A stretch of DNA of 64,000 bases from Curtobacterium sp. PhB115. Its GTDB lineage: Bacteria; Actinomycetota; Actinomycetes; Actinomycetales; Microbacteriaceae. Positions 8,887 to 17,822 of the stretch are shown piece after piece (the stretch's first letter is position 1; each line of letters starts with the position of its first letter). Where the stretch lies: contig NZ_RJKR01000011.1 of the NCBI RefSeq assembly GCF_003752025.1, positions 124,001 to 188,000 on the forward strand. Direction: 5' to 3'. Under the pieces are notes generated by a model. That model was given only the letters and a program-made list of their open reading frames with translations. It was not told the origin of the DNA and made no database searches. Made by a program: the position numbers and the translations under genes.

Positions 8887-9285
8887 TCAGTGGCCTGTGG
8901 TAGGCCGCAATGTCCCCGATGCGTCGTCCTCGGTGTCGCCGGGTGCGACGGCCCGTGACCACGCCGAGTCGTCGGCCGTGCTCGTGTCGACGGGCTCCGG
9001 GGTCAGCACGAGTCCCGAGCCGGACGTGGCCGAAGCGTAGAGGTCCTCGAGCCAGCTGCGGTTGATCGAGGGCACCCGGCTGCCCGAGAACTTGAAGTGC
9101 AGGCTCACGCTCGGGTGCAGCCAGATCGTGCTCCGGCCGTTGCCGTGGATGACGTCGTCCTTCCACGAGAACGCGAAACGGTGCTCGCGCCGGAGCATGT
9201 TCACGATGACGATCTGCAGGTGCGTGAGCGACCGGTCGTCGATGCGGAGGTCGAGCGGCTGGCCGTCGTAGATGAGCTGACCCAT
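8887..9285 (-). CDS. DUF7882-type small protein
   Basis: A 132-residue protein typical of Microbacteriaceae, often mislabelled ATP-dependent DNA ligase. The N-terminal 85 residues carry the conserved pattern: MGQLIYDG, then HLQIVIVNMLRR, FSWKDD, GNGRSTIWLHPS, FKFSGSRVPSINRSW. The C-terminal 40 residues are polar, acidic and probably disordered. Function is unknown; a DNA or RNA role has been suggested only by the database name. It starts 8 bp after the stop of the hydrolase gene, with a GAAGGA ribosome site, so it is the last gene of the four-gene minus-strand operon. Confidence 0.75.
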   Translation of the reverse strand: MGQLIYDGQPLDLRIDDRSLTHLQIVIVNMLRREHRFAFSWKDDVIHGNGRSTIWLHPSVSLHFKFSGSRVPSINRSWLEDLYASATSGSGLVLTPEPVDTSTADDSAWSRAVAPGDTEDDASGTLRPTTGH

Positions 9286-9293
9286 GCGTCCTT

Positions 9294-10555
<1,262 letters not shown>

Positions 10556-10556
<1 letters not shown>

Positions 10557-11461
10557 CAGCCTCCGAGGCTCCGGGTCAGGGTGAGTTCGGCGGACCGCAC
10601 CTCGGCCAGCTCGGCGTCGTCGAGGGCCCGGCCCCGCACCTCGGCGTCACGGATGGCGATGACGAGGTCGTACGTCCGTGCCTGCACGTCACCGTCCCGC
10701 TCGACGGCCCGGACCTGGTGCCGTCGGGCGATGCGCCGGAGTCGACGGTTGTGCCGACGGCAGCGGAGGTCGCGCTCCCATCGTCGGAACGTCAGCGAGG
10801 CCATCGCGACGACGATGAGCACGATCCCCAGGTAGAACGGCGGGTCGAACGCGAGTCGCAGGCCGTCGCGGAGCGCGGGGCCGAAGAGCGTGAAGTGGTC
10901 GACCGTGAGCGACGCGATCTCGTCGATGCTCGCGATGACGACGAGCGACAGCCCGACCCGGAACACGACGAGCGCGACGGGGTTCCGCAGCACGCCGGAC
11001 CGGAGCGTGGTCGCCGCGACGACGGCGACGGCGAGCATGTAGATCGAGGCGTACAGCCACATCGCCGGCTGGTCGATCCCCCGCACGATGAAGTGGAAGT
11101 CGGTGCCGCCACGGTCGCGCACGGCGAAGAACGGCACCGCGAACGCCACCACCACGACGAGGAGCGCCAGCGGGCTCGCGAGCACCGGTCGCTCCGGCAG
11201 GTCGGACGTGCTCGCGCGGAGCATCAGCCAGAACGCGGTGACCGCGCAGACGTTCTGCACGAGGTTGATGAGGTTGGTCCCGCCGAGCAGCCCGTCGAGC
11301 ACGGGCTGCGGCACGACGCTGCCCAGGGTCAGGAGTCCGAGCGCACCGACACCCGTGGCACCCCACGCCGCGCGGCCGCGCGGGTTCCGGAGCACGTACG
11401 GCGTCCGGGCGAGGAAGATCAGCGCCGCGAACCAGAAGGCCGCGGCGTGCAGGACCGCCAT
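10556..11461 (-). CDS. Multi-pass membrane protein paired with an ImmA/IrrE peptidase (MAB_1171c-like)
   Basis: 301 residues with about seven hydrophobic segments covering residues 1-230, then a strongly basic cytoplasmic tail (RRWERDLRCRRHNRRLRR) and a polar helix to the end. It resembles the actinobacterial membrane proteins called MAB_1171c-like putative transporters, which are commonly found directly after an ImmA/IrrE-like peptidase, as here. Start and upstream stop share one base (TGATG), so expression is tightly coupled. Transport has not been shown for the family; a sensor or anchor that works with the peptidase is equally possible. The last 70 residues are likely cytoplasmic and helical. 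Confidence 0.6.
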
Positions 11462-11937
11462 CAGCCGTAGGCCCGCTCGTCCGCGCCGGAGCCGCCGGAG
11501 CCGCTGGCGAGCAGCACGGTGGCGAACTCGTAGGCGAAGCGTTCGGCGAAGTGTTCGTCGTCGCCGGTGACCGCGACGAGTCCGGGCTCGCTGTCGAGCG
11601 CCCGCCGGCAGACGTGGCCGCCGGAGGCGAACTCGGCGATCCCCTCGGTCGTCGGGGAACCGATGTCGCCGTGCACCAGGTGACCGAGCTCGTGCAGGAC
11701 GCAGTGCATGCGGTAGAGCGCCGGGGCTCCTGCCGGGACGAGCACGAGGTTCTCGTGCTCGAACTGCGAGACGAGCGCGGTGAGCGGCCCCCAGCTCGGA
11801 CCGTCGACGTCCACCACGCGGGTGGGCTTGCCGACCAGGCGACCGACGGCGTCGACCACGTCGGGGAGCCGCGGCGCGCTCGGCAGCGTGGCGACGAGGA
11901 CACCGACGGCGTCCGTCGCGCTCCGACCTGCTGGCAT
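11461..11937 (-). CDS. ImmA/IrrE-like zinc metallopeptidase
   Basis: A 158-residue soluble protein with the zinc motif HELGH at residues 82-86 and a downstream EGIAEFASGG region that fits the third-ligand area of ImmA/IrrE proteins. Family members cleave or sense partner repressors, usually XRE-type, after stress or mobile-element signals. No XRE regulator is adjacent, so the substrate must be elsewhere or may be the membrane partner. It is the first gene of the operon. The ATG start has a good GGAGGGG ribosome site. The 80-bp gap upstream is shared with the divergent ArsR gene. Confidence 0.7.
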   Translation of the reverse strand: MPAGRSATDAVGVLVATLPSAPRLPDVVDAVGRLVGKPTRVVDVDGPSWGPLTALVSQFEHENLVLVPAGAPALYRMHCVLHELGHLVHGDIGSPTTEGIAEFASGGHVCRRALDSEPGLVAVTGDDEHFAERFAYEFATVLLASGSGGSGADERAYG

Positions 11938-11979
11938 CGCCCCTCCGATCTCCGCGGCAAGACTACCGGGCGTGACCCC

Positions 11980-12008
11980 TTGTGGACGAGTGGGAGCGGG
12001 TCTAACCT
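11980..12008 (+). promoter_or_regulatory. Candidate arsR promoter (leaderless)
   Basis: TTGTGG (11980-11985) and TAACCT (12003-12008) are spaced by 17 bp. The -10 ends 8 nt before the ATG at 12017, so the transcript should begin at or next to the start codon. No ribosome site is present. Confidence 0.5.
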
Positions 12009-12025
12009 ACAACCAAATGGTTGTA
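12008..12025. promoter_or_regulatory. ArsR-type operator overlapping the start codon
   Basis: An 8+8 perfect inverted repeat, TACAACCA-AA-TGGTTGTA, overlaps the end of the -10 and the ATG of the regulator. This TACAACCA/TGGTTGTA form is the sort of site used by ArsR-family repressors that accompany SRPBCC genes, so autorepression is likely. Confidence 0.75.
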
Positions 12026-12406
12026 CAAGTAGCCCTCAGTGACGCCGAGGTCGACCGTGTGTTCCACGCACTGGCCGACGCGACCCGGCGTGACATCGTC
12101 CGGCGCACGCTGGTCGGGGCGTCGTCCGTGAGCGAACTCGCGGACGCGTACTCGATGTCGTTCGCCGCCGTCCAGAAGCACGTCGCCGTCCTCGAAGGAG
12201 CCGGGCTCGTGAGCAAGGAAGCGCGTGGCCGCACCCGCATCGTGCGCGCCGAGCCGGACCAGCTCGACCGGGTCCGGGCCCTGCTCGACGCCTACGGCGG
12301 CCTCTGGCGCGGCCGGATCGACCGCCTCGACACCCTGCTCGCCGAAGACACCCCGCTCGCCGAAGACCCCCCGCTCGCCGAGAGACCACCAGACCCAGAC
12401 CGCTAG
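12017..12406 (+). CDS. ArsR/SmtB-type transcriptional repressor
   Basis: 129 residues. A winged helix-turn-helix fills residues about 10-90 (VFHALADATRRDIVRR, then SVSELADAYSMSFAAVQKHVAVLE as the recognition region, then a wing with RGRTRIVRA). No metal-binding cysteine pair is visible, so this is the non-metal subgroup that is usually partnered with SRPBCC/AHSA1 proteins. The C-terminal tail has short imperfect repeats (LAEDTPLAEDPPLAE). The ATG was chosen because the operator and a well-placed -10 lie directly over it. The next gene starts 8 bp downstream, indicating an operon. Confidence 0.85.
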   Translation: MVVQVALSDAEVDRVFHALADATRRDIVRRTLVGASSVSELADAYSMSFAAVQKHVAVLEGAGLVSKEARGRTRIVRAEPDQLDRVRALLDAYGGLWRGRIDRLDTLLAEDTPLAEDPPLAERPPDPDR

Positions 12407-12414
12407 GAGCAACG

Positions 12415-13401
12415 ATGCCCACCACCTCCGTCCACACCGACGCCGAGTCACTCACCCTGACGCTCGTCGCCGACGCCGCCGTCCCCGTCGAACGCCTGTG
12501 GGCCGCCTTCGCCGACCCGCGCCAGCTCGAGCGCTTCTGGGGCCCGCCCGCGTTCCCCGCGACGTTCACCTCGTTCGACCTCCGCCCCGGCGGCCGCGCC
12601 GACTACCGGATGACCTCGCCGCAGGGTGAGCGCTTCCACGCCGTCTGGCAGGTCACCGAGGTCGACGAGCACCGGCGGATCACCTTCCGCGACCTCTTCA
12701 CCGACGCCGACGGCACCGTGGACGAGTCCCTGCCGGCCGGCGAGACGGTCCTGACCTTCGAGTCGGTCGGCAGCGGCTCCCGGGTCACGGTGCTGTCGTC
12801 GTTCGCGTCCGCCGCCGACCTCGAGACCATGCTCGAGATGGGCATGGCCGACGGCTACGAGCAGGCGTTCAGCCAGCTCGACACGGTGCTGGCGGACCTC
12901 CGCGAGTACGCCCTCGGCAGGGGGACGGTCACGGACGTCGTCGACGACACGCACGTCCGGATCACCCGCGCGTTCCCGGCGCCGCGGCACCTGCTGTGGC
13001 GCGCGCACACCGAGCCCGAGCTGATGCGCCGCTGGCTGCTCGGCCCGGACGGCTGGGAGATGACGGTCTGCGAGACCGACCTGGTGCCCGGCGGCTCGTA
13101 CCGGAACGCGTGGGCGCCGACGGGTGACACCGAGGGTGAAGCGTTCGGGTTCGAGGGCGAGAACCTCGTCGTCGACCCCGAGCGCCGGATCGTCACGACG
13201 GAGCGGATGACCGGTGCGCCGTTCCCGCCGAACACCAACGACCTGCAGTTCGACGAGGCCGACGGCGTCACGCTGCTGACGCTCCTCGTCACCTACCCGG
13301 ACAGCACGCAGCGGGACATGATCCTCGCCACCGGCATGACCGACGGCATGGAGACGAGCTACCAGCGTCTGGAACGCGAGCTCCTGTCCGCCTCGGCGTG
13401 A
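12415..13401 (+). CDS. Tandem SRPBCC (AHSA1/START-like) protein
   Basis: 328 residues made of two SRPBCC domains, about 12-160 and 172-325. Each starts with the hallmark pattern of a hydrophobic strand and then a P-x-x-x-LW-x-A-x-x-x-P segment (VPVERLWAAFADPRQL; APRHLLWRAHTEPELM) followed by a W-G or WLLGP turn and an LRPGG/LVPGGSYR hairpin. These domains form a helix-grip pocket that binds hydrophobic ligands; the ligand is unknown. The GAGCAACG region before the ATG contains a usable AGGAGC ribosome site. It follows the ArsR gene in one transcript, so ligand-controlled derepression is plausible. Confidence 0.85.
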   Translation: MPTTSVHTDAESLTLTLVADAAVPVERLWAAFADPRQLERFWGPPAFPATFTSFDLRPGGRADYRMTSPQGERFHAVWQVTEVDEHRRITFRDLFTDADGTVDESLPAGETVLTFESVGSGSRVTVLSSFASAADLETMLEMGMADGYEQAFSQLDTVLADLREYALGRGTVTDVVDDTHVRITRAFPAPRHLLWRAHTEPELMRRWLLGPDGWEMTVCETDLVPGGSYRNAWAPTGDTEGEAFGFEGENLVVDPERRIVTTERMTGAPFPPNTNDLQFDEADGVTLLTLLVTYPDSTQRDMILATGMTDGMETSYQRLERELLSASA

Positions 13402-13405
13402 CCGG

Positions 13406-13457
13406 GTGACGGACTGGAGGCGCGGTGCCAGCTGGCACCGCGCCTCCAGTCCGTCAC
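13406..13457. terminator. 52-bp perfect palindrome between convergent genes
   Basis: The two 26-bp arms meet at 13431/13432 with no loop bases left over. The arm begins GTGACGGACTGGAGGC. It lies 4 bp after the SRPBCC stop and, with the next hairpin, separates it from mvaS. It belongs to the GGAGGC stem family also seen at 22281 and 27260. There is no T-run. Confidence 0.75.
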
Positions 13458-13509
13458 GCGAAAGCGACAGATCCCTGCGAACGTTCCGCAGAGATCTGTC
13501 GCTTTCGCG
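13457..13509. terminator. Second long hairpin between SRPBCC gene and mvaS
   Basis: A 17-bp perfect stem, 13457-13473 with 13493-13509 (CGCGAAAGCGACAGATC and complement), continues inward through another five pairs with a single mismatch. It begins on the last base of the preceding palindrome. It ends 7 bp after the mvaS stop on the minus strand. Likely a bidirectional terminator. Confidence 0.7.
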
Positions 13510-13515
13510 AAGGGG

Positions 13516-14691
13516 TCAGACCTGCGCGGTCGCCTCGTAGCGGCGTGCGCCACCGCGCACGCCCGCGAACCGGTACGGCGCGGTCGTGACGTGCGGACGC
13601 TCGACGTCCTCGCTCGTCGCTGCCCCGGCGGCGTGCAGCTCGCGGTACGCGTCCACGGTCAGCGGGACGCGGGCGGACAGCAGCTGCCGGACCCGCCCGA
13701 CCCGGCGGTGCGACCGGTACTCCGGCTGCACGATGCCGGTGATGAGCTCGCCGACGCTGCCCGAGCCGTAGCTGAACAGCCCGATGCGTTCGCCGGCGAG
13801 CCCCTCGTCGAGGTCGAGCAGCGCCGCCAGCCCGATCCAGAGCGACGCCGTGTAGGTGTTGCCGGTCTGCTTGTTGTACGTGAACCCGACGTACAGGTCC
13901 GACTCGTCGAACGGTGCGCCGACGTGCTGCGTGAGCTTCCGGTGCGCCTTGAGGGCCATCTTCGTGAACGGCTGGTGGTGCACGAACCGCAGGATGTCCT
14001 CGTACGCCGGGCCACCCTGGTCGGCGAGGTCGTCCCAGGCGCCGACGAACGCGTCGACGTACGCGCTCACGGACAGGCGACCGTCGACGAGGGCGGTGGA
14101 GCGGTCGTTCGGTCGCCAGAAGTCGTCGACGTCGGCGGTGAACACCCCGGCGGCCGGCTCGATCTCGATCAGGTCCGGGTCGGCGGACACCAGGATCGCG
14201 GCGGCACCGGCACCCTGGGTCGGCTCGGCGGCGGTGTCCACGTCGTACCGGGCGACGTCCGCGGCGATCACGAGCACACGCTCGTGCGGCGCACGGGCGA
14301 CGATGCCGAGGGCGAGCTGGACGGCGGCGGTCCCGCCGTAGCAGGCCTGCTTCAGCTCGACGACGCGGACGGCCTTCGGCAGTCCGAGCAGCCCGTGCAC
14401 GTAGACACCGGCGGCCTTGGACTGGTCGACCCCGGACTCGGTCGCGAAGAGCACCGTGCGGATGCCCTCGACGCCGTGGCGGTCGATGATCTCCTTCGCG
14501 GCCGCGGCACCCATCGTGACGATGTCCTCGTCCGGGGCGGGCACGCTGAAGGCGTCCTGCCCGATGCCGACGTGGTACTTCGCCGGGTCGACGCCGAGGC
14601 GCTCGGCCAGGTCGTCGAGGTCGAGGACGTGGTGGCCGGTGGCGATGGCCAGGTCGTGGATCCCGACGCGGAGCGCACCGTTCGCGGTCAT
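13516..14691 (-). CDS. mvaS: Hydroxymethylglutaryl-CoA synthase
   Basis: 391 residues. Condenses acetyl-CoA with acetoacetyl-CoA to HMG-CoA, the first committed step of the mevalonate route. The catalytic set is visible: general acid/base Glu85 (ATES), nucleophile Cys117 in KQACYGGT, and a His at 238/239 in VHHQPF. The chosen ATG at 14691 overlaps the mvaA stop (ATGA) and gives a normal bacterial N-terminus (GIHDLAIATGHHVLD). A longer in-frame start would add an Arg-rich leader that has no counterpart in the family. It is the last gene of the operon, ended by the long hairpins at 13406-13509. Confidence 0.93.
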   Translation of the reverse strand: MTANGALRVGIHDLAIATGHHVLDLDDLAERLGVDPAKYHVGIGQDAFSVPAPDEDIVTMGAAAAKEIIDRHGVEGIRTVLFATESGVDQSKAAGVYVHGLLGLPKAVRVVELKQACYGGTAAVQLALGIVARAPHERVLVIAADVARYDVDTAAEPTQGAGAAAILVSADPDLIEIEPAAGVFTADVDDFWRPNDRSTALVDGRLSVSAYVDAFVGAWDDLADQGGPAYEDILRFVHHQPFTKMALKAHRKLTQHVGAPFDESDLYVGFTYNKQTGNTYTASLWIGLAALLDLDEGLAGERIGLFSYGSGSVGELITGIVQPEYRSHRRVGRVRQLLSARVPLTVDAYRELHAAGAATSEDVERPHVTTAPYRFAGVRGGARRYEATAQV

Positions 14692-15752
14692 GCTGCACCC
14701 CCGGCCGGTCGGGCGCCACGGCGTTCCATGGCGACGTGGGCGGCCATCAGCTCGCCCGGGTTCGTCTGGGCGGCCAGGAGCGAGAGCTCCCCGCACAGCA
14801 CGGTCGCGGCGCACAGTGCCGCCAGGCGGCGGGCGTTCGCACCGGGCTCGCGGTCCTCGCGGCAGCCGAGGCGCACGAGGGCGTCCTCGACGACGGGCAG
14901 GTCCCCGCCCTTGCCGTTGCCGACCGTGCCGACGATGAGGTGCGGCAGCGAGGTCGCGAAGTACAGGTCACCGTCGCGGTTCTCGGCACTCGTGATGCCC
15001 TGCGAGCCCTCGACGATGTTGGCGGCGTCCTGGCCGGTGGCCAGGTAGAACCCGAGCAGCATGTTCGCGTAGTGGGCGTTCGCGGAGCGAAGGGCCCCGG
15101 CGATGGTCGACCCGATCAGGTTCTTCGCGATGTTCAGCTCGACGATGTGCTCGGTGCTGGACCGGAGCCGCTTCTCGACGATCTCGCCCGGGATCACGAT
15201 CTCGGCGATGGTGTTCCGGCCGCGACCACGGATGCCGTTCACCGCGGTGGCCTTCTTGTCCGTGCAGAAGTTGCCGGAGACCGACACGTACCGCAGGCCC
15301 GGCTGCCACGCGAGGATCGCCGGCAGGAGCTTGTCCGCCGCCTGCGTGACCATGTTGTGGCCGGAAGCGTCGCCCGTGGTGAACGCGAAGCGCAGGAACA
15401 GCAGGTCCCCGACGATCTCCGGGTGCACCTCGATGAGCTTCGCGAACCGGCTCTGCCCGGCGACGAGCGCCTCGAGCTCGTCCTGCCGGGCGAGGATCTG
15501 CCCCGCGGCGACGTGGGCTGCGGCAGCGCTGGCGGCGCGGACGACGACGGAACGGGTCATCCGCTCGTCGACGACGGTCGCGACGATGCCGTCCTCGACC
15601 ATGCGCGAGATGCGGGCGCCCCGGCCGACCGACGGCCACAGCGGGGACTCGTACGTGGCGAGCGGTACCTCGTGCTCGCCCTGGACCGCGTTGCCGCTGA
15701 TCCGGATCGGCCCGACCCACTTGGTCGGGATCGGCGTGAGCAGGTCACTCAT
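14688..15752 (-). CDS. mvaA: Hydroxymethylglutaryl-CoA reductase
   Basis: 354 residues. Reduces HMG-CoA to mevalonate. Visible landmarks are the nucleotide-binding segment TTGDASGHNM (125-134, a variant of the usual DAMGMN), the catalytic lysine segment SGNFCTDKKATAVN (159-172) and the catalytic Asp242 in GQDAANIVEG. The N-terminal CoA-binding loop is divergent from the textbook ENVIG/PVGVAGPL pattern. The ATG at 15752 has an AAGGAG ribosome site, and overlaps the end of mvaK2 by 8 bp. Position within a kinase/decarboxylase operon supports a biosynthetic rather than degradative role. Confidence 0.92.
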   Translation of the reverse strand: MSDLLTPIPTKWVGPIRISGNAVQGEHEVPLATYESPLWPSVGRGARISRMVEDGIVATVVDERMTRSVVVRAASAAAAHVAAGQILARQDELEALVAGQSRFAKLIEVHPEIVGDLLFLRFAFTTGDASGHNMVTQAADKLLPAILAWQPGLRYVSVSGNFCTDKKATAVNGIRGRGRNTIAEIVIPGEIVEKRLRSSTEHIVELNIAKNLIGSTIAGALRSANAHYANMLLGFYLATGQDAANIVEGSQGITSAENRDGDLYFATSLPHLIVGTVGNGKGGDLPVVEDALVRLGCREDREPGANARRLAALCAATVLCGELSLLAAQTNPGELMAAHVAMERRGARPAGGAA

Positions 15753-16827
15753 CGAGGGCTCCTTCTGGTGCTCGCACCGCGACGCTGAGGTGCCTGATGT
15801 CGTGCGCCTCCCAGGCGCGGTGGATGCCGGCGGGGTCGATGTCCACCGGGACGAGCGCGATGCCGCAGTCGCCGCCGCCGGCGCCGGACGGCTTCGCCGC
15901 CCCGCCCGCCGACTCGACGATGTCGCAGAGGGTCGCGAGTCGCTCGGTCTCGATCTTCGACCCGACCGAGTCACCGAGGCGCTGCATGAGCACCCGGGCA
16001 CGTCGGAGTGCGTCGAGCGTCTGCTCCGCGTCGCCGGTCTGGAGGCCCGTGGTCAGGTCGTCGACGCAGCTGCGGCTCTCGTCGAGGAACGCCTGGTACC
16101 CGCCGTTGCGGTGTCGGCGCACGACGCCGACGAGCTTCGTGGTGGACGCCGGCGAACCCGTCCAGCCGACGAGCAGCCGCAGGTTCTCCGGCGCCGGGAG
16201 TCGCTCGACGTCGAAGCCTTCCCACGCGTCGGTGTCGGTCAGGATCTCGGAGACCGTGTGATCGTCGAGGAGCACGGCAAGCCGCTCCCGGTCCGGCGCG
16301 CTGTACCGCAGCCAGCCGCCGAACGTGCTCGCGGCGAGGTCGCCGCCGGAGGCCCGGGGGTTCACGCGGATCGTCGCGAGCAGGGCGACCTGGAAGCGCT
16401 GCCGCTGCGTCAGGCCGATGCCGTAGAAGCGGTCGAGCGCGCCGACGGTCGCGACGGTCACCGCGGCCGACGACCCGAGTCCGAACTTCCGGCCGCTGGC
16501 GTCGTCGAGCTGGCTCTCGATGCGCAGGTCGTGGAACCGCGGCGCGATCCCCCGCTCGGCACGGAGCTTCTCGACGAGGTCGATCGTCGCCATCACGTAG
16601 TCGTAGGGGTGGTGCTCGCGGTCCAGGGCGAGGCCGTCCTCGGCGCGGGTCCACGTCAGGGGCAGGTGGCCGTACTCCTCCGAGTGCACGCTGCCCGCAC
16701 CGTGCGCCTCGGACACACGGGCCGTGATGGCGCGGTCGAGGGCGATGAGGACGGACGGCTGGCCCGGCTCGACGACGGCGTACTCACCGGCGACGAACAG
16801 CTTGCCGTGGGCGCGGAACTCGATCAC
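15745..16827 (-). CDS. mvaK2: Phosphomevalonate kinase
   Basis: 360 residues, GHMP kinase fold. Converts 5-phosphomevalonate to the diphosphate. Motif 1 is at residues 8-20 (GKLFVAGEYAVVE), the ATP loop at 116-122 (GLGSSAA within KFGLGSSAAVTVA), and motif 3 near 318-326 (KPSGAGGGDCG). The start is GTG at 16827 overlapping the mvaD stop (GTGA). It differs from mevalonate kinase by the N-terminal FRAHGKLFVAGEYAVV pattern and its position third in the operon. Confidence 0.9.
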   Translation of the reverse strand: MIEFRAHGKLFVAGEYAVVEPGQPSVLIALDRAITARVSEAHGAGSVHSEEYGHLPLTWTRAEDGLALDREHHPYDYVMATIDLVEKLRAERGIAPRFHDLRIESQLDDASGRKFGLGSSAAVTVATVGALDRFYGIGLTQRQRFQVALLATIRVNPRASGGDLAASTFGGWLRYSAPDRERLAVLLDDHTVSEILTDTDAWEGFDVERLPAPENLRLLVGWTGSPASTTKLVGVVRRHRNGGYQAFLDESRSCVDDLTTGLQTGDAEQTLDALRRARVLMQRLGDSVGSKIETERLATLCDIVESAGGAAKPSGAGGGDCGIALVPVDIDPAGIHRAWEAHDIRHLSVAVRAPEGALDE

Positions 16828-17822
16828 TCGGCGGACTCCTTCTGGTCGGGATTGCTCCCCGACTCTTCGGAGCGGAGGACCCGTGCGGCAGGTCCGGTGC
16901 CGGACTCGATGACGTCGCCGAACGACGCGAGCGCGGTGGCCACGGCGGAGCGGTCCTCCGGCTTCGTGAGCACGACGACGTTCGGCCCGGCGTCAGCGGT
17001 GGCGTACGCCTCGAGCCCGCCGGCGCGGAGTTCGCCGACCGCGTCGAACACGGCGACGCTGCGGGCGTTGAGGTAGCGGATCGGGGGGAACGCGCCCTCG
17101 ATCGTGGCGTGCATGCGGAGCGCGTTGCTCTCGGTGATCTCGCCGATGCGCGTGAAGTCCCCCGCGGCGCAGGCGTCGAGCATGTCGCCGACGGTCTCGG
17201 TCGTGGACGTGACCCACGCCGGGTAGAACGGCGACGTGGCGATGGTGCGGCGCATGGCCTCGCGCGAGCCGATCGGCTTCGGTCCGGCGTCGATCGTCAC
17301 GACCACCATGGCCATCGGCGGCGCCGGGATCGGTTCGGCGAACGAGCCCTGGTCGTCACCGGCGTGCCAGACCGCGACGCCGCCGGGGATCGACCGCGTG
17401 GCCGACCCCGATCCGCGTCGGGCCAGGCGGGACAGGTCGCGCGGGGACAGGTCGAGGCCGTACGCCGCGGCGGCCGCGGTGGCGAGCGCCGCGAACCCCG
17501 ACGCGCTCGAGGCGAGCCCGGCTCCGGTCGGCACGGTGTTCTCGGACACCACGGACGCGTGCTCGGACGACCCCGCGATCTCCCGCACCAGGTCGAGGAA
17601 CTGCTGCACCCGCACCAGCGCACCGTCGTCGACGACGCGACCGTTCAGCGTGAACGCATCACGCGCCTCCCGTCCGCCGTCCACCGTGACGGTCGTCGTC
17701 GTCGGGAACACGTCGAGCCCCATCGAGACGCTGCCCGTCGCGGGCAGCGCGAGCTGCGCGTCCGCCTTGCCCCAGTACTTGACGAGGGCGATGTTGGGGT
17801 GCGCGACGGCGGTGGCGGTCAT
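16824..17822 (-). CDS. mvaD: Diphosphomevalonate decarboxylase
   Basis: 332 residues. Converts mevalonate diphosphate to isopentenyl diphosphate with ATP use and CO2 loss. The N-terminus AHPNIALVKYWGK is the family signature, including the substrate-binding KYWGK; the ATP loop is PTGAGLASSASGF near 100. SGSATRSIPGG carries the conserved Ser/Arg of the active site, and a downstream TADAGPNVVVL fits the C-terminal lobe. The ATG at 17822 shares one base with the mvaK1 stop (TGATG). A longer in-frame version would run antisense-like Arg-rich sequence and was rejected. Confidence 0.93.
   Translation of the reverse strand: MTATAVAHPNIALVKYWGKADAQLALPATGSVSMGLDVFPTTTTVTVDGGREARDAFTLNGRVVDDGALVRVQQFLDLVREIAGSSEHASVVSENTVPTGAGLASSASGFAALATAAAAAYGLDLSPRDLSRLARRGSGSATRSIPGGVAVWHAGDDQGSFAEPIPAPPMAMVVVTIDAGPKPIGSREAMRRTIATSPFYPAWVTSTTETVGDMLDACAAGDFTRIGEITESNALRMHATIEGAFPPIRYLNARSVAVFDAVGELRAGGLEAYATADAGPNVVVLTKPEDRSAVATALASFGDVIESGTGPAARVLRSEESGSNPDQKESAE

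Noticed and set aside
8600-8890. Possible riboswitch (c-di-AMP or SAM type) on either strand
   Set aside because: Some conserved-looking bits (GGGGAACC) exist, but the paired core of known classes could not be built and no suitable downstream target gene follows.
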